38,777 bases of DNA, taken from the NCBI RefSeq assembly GCF_008369065.1, contig NZ_VDFC01000049.1:15810-54586 (forward strand), written 5' to 3'. Below are positions 29,418-36,098 of this stretch, in pieces. The translations under genes and the position numbers were made by a program. Below the pieces are notes generated by a model. The model did no database searches and was not told where the DNA came from. It saw only the letters and a program-made list of their open reading frames with translations. The stretch comes from Streptomyces apricus (lineage in GTDB: Bacteria; Actinomycetota; Actinomycetes; Streptomycetales; Streptomycetaceae). Position 1 is the first letter of the stretch. Each line of letters starts with the position of its first letter.

Positions 29418-30275
29418 TCAGGCCTGCGGGAAGTCCGTGGCCGGGGCTTCGGCGGCCGTGGCGTCGAGGTCGGCGCGCAGGGCCTCGACCTTCGCGGTGG
29501 CGTAGGCATGGGCGTCGGAGCCCAGCAGCTGGCGCAGCGGGCCGTCGTCGACGGTGGCCCGCGCGATGATGGCCGCGGCTCCCTTGACGGGATCGCCGAG
29601 CTGGTGGCCCTGAAGCTTGATGTGGTCCTCCACCATGGCGCGCACGGCGGGGTAGTGCCGGGAGGTCTCGGCGGGCAGGGCGAGGGAGTCCGGGGTGAGG
29701 AAGGACGTACGGAAGTAGCCGGGCTCGACGACGGTGACCTTGATGCCGAACTCCGCGACCTCGGCGGCGAGGGCCTCGGACAGGCCTTCGAGCGCGAACT
29801 TGCCCGCGCAGTAGAGGGCCCAGCCGGGGACCGCGGTCAGGCCCAGGACGGAGGAGATGTTGATGATGCGGCCGCCGCGCTGCTCGCGCATCACCGGCAG
29901 TACGGAGCGCAGGACGTTCCACACGCCGACGACCTGGACGTCGAGCATGTCCCGCACGTCGTCCCGACCGGTCTCCTCGACCGCGGCGAGGTAGCCGTAC
30001 CCCGCGTTGTTGACGGCTACGTCCAGGCGGCCGAAGCGCTCGACGGTCCGCTCCACGGCCGACCCGACCTGGCTCTCGTCGGTCAGGTCCACGGTCAGCG
30101 GCAGAAGCCGGCCGGTGTCGGCCATGTCTCCCAGAGCGGCCGTCAAACGCTCGGCGGAGCGTGTCGTGGCCGCGACGTTGCTGCCCTGGGCGAGCAGCTG
30201 GCGGACCAGTTCCAGGCCCAGGCCGCGGGAGGCGCCGGTGACGAACCAGGTGGAGGAAGGGGCGATGCCGGTCAT
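29418..30275 (-). CDS. Short-chain dehydrogenase/reductase
   Basis: The protein has 285 aa. It is a classical SDR: FVTGASRGLGLELVRQL (TGxxxGxG), NNAGYG, catalytic Ser in INISSVLG, and YCAGK for Tyr and Lys. The arginine in TRSAERL after strand 2 suggests NADPH. The C-terminal stretch is longer than in the 250-aa core enzymes, as in SDRs of the oxidoreductase YkvO/retinol-dehydrogenase-like type. It is divergent from an XRE/MmyB regulator, a pairing seen repeatedly in Streptomyces, so the regulator very likely controls it. Confidence 0.92.
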   Translation of the reverse strand: MTGIAPSSTWFVTGASRGLGLELVRQLLAQGSNVAATTRSAERLTAALGDMADTGRLLPLTVDLTDESQVGSAVERTVERFGRLDVAVNNAGYGYLAAVEETGRDDVRDMLDVQVVGVWNVLRSVLPVMREQRGGRIINISSVLGLTAVPGWALYCAGKFALEGLSEALAAEVAEFGIKVTVVEPGYFRTSFLTPDSLALPAETSRHYPAVRAMVEDHIKLQGHQLGDPVKGAAAIIARATVDDGPLRQLLGSDAHAYATAKVEALRADLDATAAEAPATDFPQA

Positions 30276-30411
30276 GACGAACCTCTGTGGGTGGGAGTCG
30301 TGAGGGGGAGGCCGGACCAGGCTGCTGTTCCGGCGCTGACACCACTGTGGCCCGCGGAAGGACGCCCGCGACCGCCATGAGGAGCCCTCCGCACCCCAGG
30401 TCCCCGCTGAC

Positions 30412-30428
30412 TGGGTCCGACAGACCCA
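30412..30428. promoter_or_regulatory. Palindrome between SDR and XRE genes
   Basis: TGGGTC-cgaca-GACCCA has perfect 6-nt arms and lies in the middle of the 196-nt divergent region, 43 nt before the regulator start. It is a candidate operator. Confidence 0.45.
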
Positions 30429-30471
30429 CCTTGGGCGTCCATCGCCGTCATGAGTCGGTCAGACTGTTCCC

Positions 30472-31350
30472 ATGGCCGCTCCCAACCGCGAACTCGCCGA
30501 CTTCCTCAAGCGCTGCCGCGCACAACGCGACCCGGATCAGGCGGGGTTGCCGCCGGACGGACGGGTCCGGCGCGTGCCCGGGCTGCGGCGCGAGGAGGTC
30601 GCCCGCCTGGCCGGTGTCTCCGCCGACTACTACGGCCGCCTCGAACAGGGCCGTCCGATCACGCCTTCCCCCGCCGTCGTCGAAGCCATCGCGCACGCCC
30701 TGGGCCTGGACGCGGCGGGCCGGGCCCACCTCGACGACCTCATCGGCGTCACCGGCACCCGTCCGCAGACGCACACTCCCACCGTCCAGCGTCTGCGGCC
30801 CGGGCTCCACCAGCTCCTCGACTCCCTGGACGCCGCCGTGCCCGCGCTCGTCCTGGGACGCCGCTCCGCCGTGCTCGGCGCCAACCGCATGGCCCGGGCC
30901 CTGTTCGCCGACTTCGACGCCCTGCCGCCCGCCGAGCGCAACTACACCCGGTGGCTCTTCCTGGACCAGGACGCGCGGGCCCTGTTCGTCGACTGGGAGG
31001 TCCAGGCCCGCGCCGCGGTGGAGAACCTGCGCCTGGACGCCGTACGGGAGACCGACCGCCGGGCCACGCAGGAACTCGTCGCCGAACTCAGGGAGCACAG
31101 CGAGGAGTTCGACCGGTGGTGGCGGCAGCACCGCGTCCACCGGCGCACCCACGGGTCCAAGCGCCTGCTGCACCCGATGGTCGGAGAACTCACCGTCCAG
31201 TACGAGACGCTCTCGCTGCCGGGCGACAGCGAGACCACGATGTTCCTCTACACCGCGGAGGCAGGGTCGTCCTCCGCCCAGGCACTGGATCTGCTGGCGT
31301 CCTGGACGCTGCCCAGCCGGCAGCGAGCACCTGAGCGGCCTCGCGAATGA
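30472..31350 (+). CDS. XRE-family regulator with MmyB-type ligand-binding domain
   Basis: The protein has 292 aa. The N-terminal HTH (LADFLKRCRAQRDPDQAGLP, VPGLRREEVARLAGVSADYY, GRLEQGR) is followed by a C-terminal MmyB-like PAS-fold domain (RPGLHQLLDSLDAAVPALVL, NMAR-type ALFADF, GSKRLLHPMVGELTVQYETL). Such regulators bind fatty-acid-like or other ligands and act on the divergent dehydrogenase gene. The start has no clear ribosome site. CAGACT ends 6 nt before the ATG, so a leaderless message is possible. It converges on a Tat-secreted esterase with a 37-nt gap that contains the palindrome CGGGGATCCCCG. Confidence 0.9.
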   Translation: MAAPNRELADFLKRCRAQRDPDQAGLPPDGRVRRVPGLRREEVARLAGVSADYYGRLEQGRPITPSPAVVEAIAHALGLDAAGRAHLDDLIGVTGTRPQTHTPTVQRLRPGLHQLLDSLDAAVPALVLGRRSAVLGANRMARALFADFDALPPAERNYTRWLFLDQDARALFVDWEVQARAAVENLRLDAVRETDRRATQELVAELREHSEEFDRWWRQHRVHRRTHGSKRLLHPMVGELTVQYETLSLPGDSETTMFLYTAEAGSSSAQALDLLASWTLPSRQRAPERPRE

Positions 31351-31387
31351 GGGCTCCCGACGCGGGGATCCCCGGCGGTCACCTCCG

Positions 31388-32662
31388 TCATGCGCGGCCC
31401 CGGCGCCGGGCGGCCATCCACTGCCAGACGCGGGTGCCGTCGATGCTGGGGTCGTTGCGGGCGACGTAGATCCACGACCAGTGGCCCGAGAACCGGTAAC
31501 CGTTCCATGTGACGTCGTCGTAGAGCGTCATCAGCGAGCCCGGGATGAGCTCGTGTGCGTGGACGGTGTTGGCCAGCGGGTCCACGGTGGTGTCGTCGCG
31601 CGAGGCGACGAGCCAGCTGGGGGTGCTGATCCGGGCCAGCTCGCTGTCGGGGATCAGCGGTGCGCCGCCGGCCGGGAAGGAGGTGACGACGCCGCAGATC
31701 GGCACGGAGGCGGCGAACAGGGTGGGGTAGACGGTGGTCATCTTCATGCTCATGTAGCCGCCGTTGCTGCAGCCGGCGACGTAGATCCGGTCGTGGTCGA
31801 CATGGTTCGTACGCGTGACGTCGTCGATGATCTCGCGGATGAGGGGGGCGAAGCGGGGTCCGTCCTGCATCCAGGCGGAGGTGCTCTGCGGGGCGAGGAC
31901 GTAGGCTCCGCCGAAGATGCGCTGCGCCTCAGGAGTGGCGAAGCCCAGTGCGCCGCGGTTGGCCCGCAGCGTGGTCTCGTTGTCGTAGTAGTCGTCGGGC
32001 AGTGACGCGCCCTCGCCTCCGCCGTGCAGCCAGACGACCAGCGGGCGCCTGCCCCGCCGGGAGGCGTGGGCGCCGGTGGGGGAGTACAGCCGGTACTTCA
32101 TTCCCGAGCCCGAGACGTGCGAGCTGAACGCGTCGACCTCGGGGTCCGACAGCCCGCGGTTCTGCACGAAGTCCGTGATGGTGATCGACCGGTGGTCGCG
32201 CAGGGGGATGGGGACGCGCTGGGTGAGGGTGTAGGTGAGGTCGAGCACGACGTTGCGGCCCCGGCCCGCGATGTAGCCGAGGGTGCCGGCGCCGCTCTGC
32301 CCCTCGCCGTGGCTCAGGTCGAGCACGATGTTGCCGCGGCGGTCCAGCCGGGCGGCGGTGACCGTGCGGTCGAGGTCGTACTCGCCGAAGATGACGTCGC
32401 CCGCGCTCAGGGGCACCGGGCTGGTGGCCTTGGCGTGCACGGCGAAGGTCTCGGTGGTCAGGCCGGCCGGGTCGATCCGCCCGAGCCGGGCGGTGTCGAG
32501 GATGAGCGAGGTGACCTGTTCGCCGCCGTCGAGCACCTGGGCGTTCAGAGTGAATCTCACGCGGGTGGTCGCGTGTCCGCCGGCGTACGCGGAGGCCGCG
32601 GGCAGGGACAGGCCGACGGCGGCTCCGGTGCCCGCGGCCAGAACGGCGCGACGGCTGAACGG
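31388..32662 (-). CDS. Tat-secreted esterase / prolyl-oligopeptidase-like hydrolase
   Basis: The protein has 424 aa. FSRRAVLAAGTGAAVGLSLP then AASAYA is a twin-arginine signal peptide. An Ig-like beta domain (about residues 32-200) precedes an alpha/beta-hydrolase domain with the oxyanion motif WLHGGGEG, nucleophile Ser in VAGCSNGGYMS, and His near FSGHWSW. The layout matches secreted PHB-depolymerase or feruloyl-esterase-like hydrolases of Streptomyces. ATG 32662 has GGGAG 5 nt upstream. The long leader holds a perfect 12-bp hairpin and a repeat array. The substrate is not evident. Confidence 0.85.
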   Translation of the reverse strand, partial: PFSRRAVLAAGTGAAVGLSLPAASAYAGGHATTRVRFTLNAQVLDGGEQVTSLILDTARLGRIDPAGLTTETFAVHAKATSPVPLSAGDVIFGEYDLDRTVTAARLDRRGNIVLDLSHGEGQSGAGTLGYIAGRGRNVVLDLTYTLTQRVPIPLRDHRSITITDFVQNRGLSDPEVDAFSSHVSGSGMKYRLYSPTGAHASRRGRRPLVVWLHGGGEGASLPDDYYDNETTLRANRGALGFATPEAQRIFGGAYVLAPQSTSAWMQDGPRFAPLIREIIDDVTRTNHVDHDRIYVAGCSNGGYMSMKMTTVYPTLFAASVPICGVVTSFPAGGAPLIPDSELARISTPSWLVASRDDTTVDPLANTVHAHELIPGSLMTLYDDVTWNGYRFSGHWSWIYVARNDPSIDGTRVWQWMAARRRGRA

Positions 32663-32752
32663 TGGTGTCATGCGGACTCCCTGTGGGGGTGGGGAGGCTT
32701 CGTCGCGGTCCGTGGGCCGGACCCGGTGCCGAAGCCGCTGAGGAGTTGACGG

Positions 32753-32782
32753 CGGCCACCCTGTAGGGGAACAGGGTGGCCG
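32753..32782 (-). promoter_or_regulatory. Perfect hairpin upstream of the secreted esterase
   Basis: CGGCCACCCTGT and ACAGGGTGGCCG pair over 12 bp with the 6-nt loop AGGGGA, 91 nt before the esterase start. It could be an operator, an attenuator or a terminator for the upstream MFS gene. Confidence 0.6.
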
Positions 32783-32888
32783 ATGTCGTGAGCAGGACAA
32801 GGCTGAGCATCGTCGGCAGGTTACCCGTGTCACCGCGTGGCCGACAGGTGCCTGCTTCGGCTTTTCTCCTCGGGTACGCCCTCGGGGG

Positions 32889-33000
32889 CCGCACGGTCGG
32901 CTCGCTCCCCGAGCCCGCCCTCGGGAGACCGCGCGGTCGGCTCGCTCCCCGGCCGTGCGGTCAGCTGTCTCCCGGGCCGTGCGGTCGGCTGTCTCCCCGG
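32889..33000. repeat. Four degenerate 23-24-bp repeats
   Basis: The 363-nt gap between the MFS stop and the esterase start has no gene. Its distal part carries four copies related to GTGCGGTCGGCTGTCTCCCC, at about 32889-32911, 32929-32951, 32952-32975 and 32976-33000. Confidence 0.75.
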
Positions 33001-33025
33001 CCGTACGGGATCCGGGCGGCTCCGG

Positions 33026-34303
33026 TCAGGTCTGCGGGCAGGCGGTGCGGTCGGGCGTGCGACGGGAGTGCAGCCACTGGGCGAGCAGTGCGAGAGCGGC
33101 GAGGAAGGCGACCGTGGCGGCGTAGGCGACGGACGTCTCGTGAAGTCCCGTGTGGGTGGCGGCGATTCCGGCGGCGACCGCGGGCAGGCTGAAGGACAGG
33201 TAGGAGATCACGAAGACCACGGAGAACAGTTCACCGCGCTCGGCGGGTGCGGCCATCCGGGCCAGCGTGCCGAAACTGGCGAGGGAGGAGGCGCCGAACC
33301 CGACCCCGGCGATCAGGGTGCCGAGCGCCGCGGTGAGCAGTGAGTCCTCCTCGACCCCGGTCAGGGCGACGACCGTGCCGGCGAACAGGAGGCCGGCGCC
33401 CAGGGTGAGGGTGCGCGAGGCCGGCCAGCCGCGCAGCGCCATCGCGGTCAGGCAGGCGGGTACGGTCAGCAGGGTGACCACCAGCCCGCCGACGACATGG
33501 CTGGAGAGGCCGAACAGGCCCACGGCGACCGACGGGCCCAGGGAGAGGTACAGGCCGCCCAGCGCCCAGCTCGCCACGAGGATCGGCACCAGGCGCAGCA
33601 GGTCGGCCCGCAGATGGGGCGCCACCCTCAGGCGCGGCTGGAGCGAGCGCGCCGCCCCGGGCCGCCGCAGCGACGTCTCGGGCAGCACCGCGACCACGGC
33701 CGCGGCCAGGACGAGGCCCGCCAGCAGCAGCACGTAGACGAGGCGCGTGGGGTGCGGCCCGTACTCGACGAGGACACCGCAGCCCAGTGCGCCCAGACCC
33801 AGCCCGAAGGTGGGGGCCGCGCCGGTGACGACGCCGGCGCGGTGCGGCGCGTGGGAGGGGTTCAGGTCGGCCAGGGCCGCGCCGAGGGCGGTCATGGCGG
33901 CGCCGGTGGCGACGCCCTGGACCAGCCGGGCGACCAGCAGCAGGGCCACGCTGTCCGCCGTGAGGAAGAGGGCCATCGACACGGCTTCGAGCGCGATCGC
34001 GGACAGCAGGACCGGGCGGCGACCGAGGTGGTCGGACAGTGCGCCGAGCACCAGCAGGGCCGCGATCATCCCGAGCACGTAGACGGCGAAGACCGTGGTG
34101 AGGGTGGTCGCCGAGAAGTTCCACTGCTGCTGGTAGACGACGTAGAGGGGGGAGGGCGCGCTGGAGGCGGCCATGAAGAGCACGAAGACGACCGCGAGGG
34201 CGGCGAAGGCGGCCGGGCGGTTCAGCTCGCGGCGCTTTCGGCGGGGCGGTGCGGCGCCGGACGGCGGGGGTGTCTGGTTGCCGGGCAGGGCGGAGACGGA
34301 CAC
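33026..34303 (-). CDS. MFS transporter (probable drug or metabolite exporter)
   Basis: The protein has 425 aa from GTG 34303, with GGAGAG 7 nt upstream. About 12 hydrophobic segments are visible. AAFAALAVVFVLFMAASSAP opens helix 1, GALSDHLGRRPVLL is the cytoplasmic loop 2-3 motif, and ARLVQGVATGAAMTALGAAL is helix 4. The type resembles 12-TMS proton-driven exporters such as YfcJ/AraJ-like proteins. It is divergent from a TetR gene with two inverted repeats in the shared promoter, the standard arrangement for a ligand-induced efflux pump. Confidence 0.9.
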   Translation of the reverse strand: MSVSALPGNQTPPPSGAAPPRRKRRELNRPAAFAALAVVFVLFMAASSAPSPLYVVYQQQWNFSATTLTTVFAVYVLGMIAALLVLGALSDHLGRRPVLLSAIALEAVSMALFLTADSVALLLVARLVQGVATGAAMTALGAALADLNPSHAPHRAGVVTGAAPTFGLGLGALGCGVLVEYGPHPTRLVYVLLLAGLVLAAAVVAVLPETSLRRPGAARSLQPRLRVAPHLRADLLRLVPILVASWALGGLYLSLGPSVAVGLFGLSSHVVGGLVVTLLTVPACLTAMALRGWPASRTLTLGAGLLFAGTVVALTGVEEDSLLTAALGTLIAGVGFGASSLASFGTLARMAAPAERGELFSVVFVISYLSFSLPAVAAGIAATHTGLHETSVAYAATVAFLAALALLAQWLHSRRTPDRTACPQT

Positions 34304-34314
34304 GACTCTCTCCA

Positions 34315-34334
34315 AACGCAGTGATTGATGCGTT
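34315..34334. promoter_or_regulatory. TetR operator box 1
   Basis: AACGCAGTGATTGATGCGTT has perfect 6-nt arms (AACGCA and TGCGTT) around 8 nt. It lies 12 nt before the MFS start codon. Confidence 0.65.
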
Positions 34335-34349
34335 AAGGACGCTACCACT

Positions 34350-34369
34350 AACGCAGCGATCGGTGCGAT
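34350..34369. promoter_or_regulatory. TetR operator box 2
   Basis: AACGCAGCGATCGGTGCGAT repeats box 1 with one arm mismatch, 35 bp away. It runs into the -10 box of the tetR gene. Confidence 0.6.
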
Positions 34370-34372
34370 AAT
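34367..34372 (+). promoter_or_regulatory. -10 box of a leaderless tetR promoter
   Basis: GATAAT ends 6 nt before ATG 34379, so transcription would begin at the start codon. The -35 is weak. Operator box 2 overlaps it. Confidence 0.5.
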
Positions 34373-34378
34373 TTCTCC

Positions 34379-34948
34379 ATGGTCGATGCTCCCGCTCAGG
34401 TACGCCCCGGTGGCCGCTCCGCGAAGGTCCGCGCAGCCGTACACCACGCCGTCGCACAGCTCCTCGCGGAGGAACCCGCCGAGGCGCTGACGATCCCCGC
34501 CGTTGCCGCCCGCGCGGGCGTGCACCCGACCACGGTGTACCGGCGCTGGGGCTCGGCCGCCCAGCTCCTGGGCGACGTCGCCACCAGCCGTTTCAGCGGC
34601 GACGTCGTCGTGCCCGACACCGGCACCCTCGCCGGTGACCTCGAACGCTGGCTGGGCGACGTGGCCACCGACCTCACCGACCCCGACACCCTCGCCCTCA
34701 TGCGCGCCACCATCGGCTCCGGGCCGGAGGGCGGCTGCGCCTGCATCGGGGACCGCCACGAGCAGCTCAGCGCGATGATCGAACGCGAGCGCTCGCGCGG
34801 CGGCCGCACCCCCGAGGTGGAGAGCGCCGTCGACTTCCTGCTCGGACCGCTCTACTACCGCGCCATCTTCAGCGCCCAGCCGGCCTCCAGCGACTGGGCG
34901 CGGGAGCTGGTGGCCACGTTCCTCGCGGCGTCCGAGGCCCTGGCCTGA
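34379..34948 (+). CDS. TetR-family transcriptional regulator
   Basis: The protein has 189 aa. The HTH reads ALTIPAVAARAGVHPTTVYRRWGS, and a TetR_C_11-type C-terminal domain follows (LERWLGDVATDLTDPDTLAL, FLLGPLYYRAIF). It should repress itself and the divergent MFS gene through the two AACGCA-N8-TGCGTT boxes and let go on binding an exported compound. The start is set by the leaderless promoter. Its 3' end is copied in a GC-rich repeat array directly after the stop. Confidence 0.9.
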   Translation: MVDAPAQVRPGGRSAKVRAAVHHAVAQLLAEEPAEALTIPAVAARAGVHPTTVYRRWGSAAQLLGDVATSRFSGDVVVPDTGTLAGDLERWLGDVATDLTDPDTLALMRATIGSGPEGGCACIGDRHEQLSAMIERERSRGGRTPEVESAVDFLLGPLYYRAIFSAQPASSDWARELVATFLAASEALA

Positions 34949-34958
34949 GGCCTTCTCC

Positions 34959-35028
34959 GGGACCTGGCCCGGGACCTGGCCCGGGCCTGGTCTGGGACCT
35001 TGCCTGGGGCCTGGCCTGAGGCCTTGCC
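34959..35028 (+). repeat. About six 12-bp tandem repeats after tetR
   Basis: GGGACCTGGCCC occurs twice exactly and is followed by degenerate copies. One copy (GGCCTGGCCTGAGGCCTT) resembles the last codons and stop of tetR. Confidence 0.8.
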
Positions 35029-35103
35029 GAAACGGGCGGTCCGCTCGGCAGGCGCCGCCCGGGCCGGGGGCGGACGCGCGAAGTGGGCCCGCGCGAAAAC
35101 CCG

Positions 35104-35133
35104 TTGGCGGACCGCGACGGCCCCTGTTACCTT
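35104..35133 (+). promoter_or_regulatory. Promoter of the alpha/beta hydrolase gene
   Basis: TTGGCG (35104-35109), an 18-nt spacer and TACCTT (35128-35133) fit a vegetative promoter, leaving a leader of about 130 nt. Within it, GGAGG at 35157-35161 precedes GTG 35171. Confidence 0.5.
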
Positions 35134-35270
35134 CCCGGAGGCCGTGCGAGAGGACGAGGAGGTGGTACCCGTGGACGCAGTATCGACATGGGTGCTCCCC
35201 TCCGGGGTCACGGTCGGACGGCAGGTCGTCCGGGAGCGCCGCTGTGAGCGCACTCCCGAAAGGCACGACC

Positions 35271-35996
35271 ATGCGATTCACTTCCGAACAGCGCCTCGAC
35301 GACGGCGTCGTGGAACGCGAATTCACCCTCGGCGAGATCCCCGGCACCCTGTGGACGCCTGAATCCACCGCACCGGTCCCGCTGGTCCTGATGGCCCACA
35401 ACAACGGCCTGCCCAAGGCGGAACCCCGGCTGGTGGCCCGGGCCCGGTACACCGCGGCGCGCGGCTACGCGGTGGCCTCCATCGACGCCGCCGGATGCGG
35501 TGACCGCCCCCGGTCCGCCGCCGAGGAACAGGCCCGCGCCGACCTCGGCCGGGCGATGCGCGCCGGTGAACCGGTCGACGAGATCTTCGAGTCCTTCATC
35601 GGCCCGCTGGTCGAGAAGGCCGTCCCGGACTGGCGGACCACCCTGGACGCCCTCCTCGAACTGCCCGGCATCGACGGCCCGGTCGGGTACTCGGGGGGAT
35701 GGGCCGCTCTCGGCATCCGGCTGGCGGTGACCGAGCCGCGTATCGCCGCCGCGGGCTTCTTCGCCGGGGGATACGTACCGCGCGCCCAGCGCGAGGAGGC
35801 CGGGCGGGTGACCGTCCCGCTGCTGTTCCTGCTCCAGTGGGACGACGAGGGGAACCCCCGGCAGCGGGCCCTGGACCTGTTCGACGCCTTCGGCAGCAAG
35901 GAGAAGACGCTGCACGCCAATCCGGGCGGGCACATCGGTACGCCGTGGTTCGAGCTGGAGGACGGGTGCCGGTTCCTGGACCGGCACCTGAAGTGA
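35271..35996 (+). CDS. Alpha/beta hydrolase (dienelactone hydrolase-like)
   Basis: The protein has 241 aa. LTLGEIPGTLWTP-like strands lead into VPLVLMAHNNGLPKAEPRL. The nucleophile is Ser in VGYSGGWAALG and the likely catalytic His is in NPGGHIGTP, with an acid in LLQWDDEGN. No signal peptide is visible, so it is cytoplasmic. ATG 35271 has AAAGG 7 nt upstream. GTG 35244 is a possible earlier start with GGGAG before it. The final codons His-Leu-Lys-stop are tandemly repeated behind the gene. Its substrate is unknown. Confidence 0.82.
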   Translation: MRFTSEQRLDDGVVEREFTLGEIPGTLWTPESTAPVPLVLMAHNNGLPKAEPRLVARARYTAARGYAVASIDAAGCGDRPRSAAEEQARADLGRAMRAGEPVDEIFESFIGPLVEKAVPDWRTTLDALLELPGIDGPVGYSGGWAALGIRLAVTEPRIAAAGFFAGGYVPRAQREEAGRVTVPLLFLLQWDDEGNPRQRALDLFDAFGSKEKTLHANPGGHIGTPWFELEDGCRFLDRHLK

Positions 35997-36040
35997 GGGG
36001 CCGGCATCTGAAGTGAGGCACCGGCACCTGAAGTGAGGCC
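35981..36040 (+). repeat. Three 20-bp tandem repeats spanning the stop codon
   Basis: 35981-36000, 36001-36020 and 36021-36040 are near-identical copies of CCGGCACCTGAAGTGAGG plus two bases. The first contains the end of the hydrolase gene and its TGA. Confidence 0.95.
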
Positions 36041-36083
36041 CGCTCGCCGGGGAAGGCAGGCCCCTGCCCTCCCCGGCGAGCGG
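36040..36083. terminator. Strong bidirectional terminator
   Basis: The arms 36040-36060 and 36063-36083 pair over 21 bp with one mismatch and a 2-nt loop, between two convergent genes. Confidence 0.88.
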
Positions 36084-36098
36084 CGTCCGGCCCGGCTC

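Noticed and set aside
33026..35452. An 808-codon version of the MFS transporter starting far upstream
   Set aside because: The extra N-terminal part is antisense to the TetR gene and hydrolase leader. The GTG at 34303 has a ribosome site and begins the normal MFS length.
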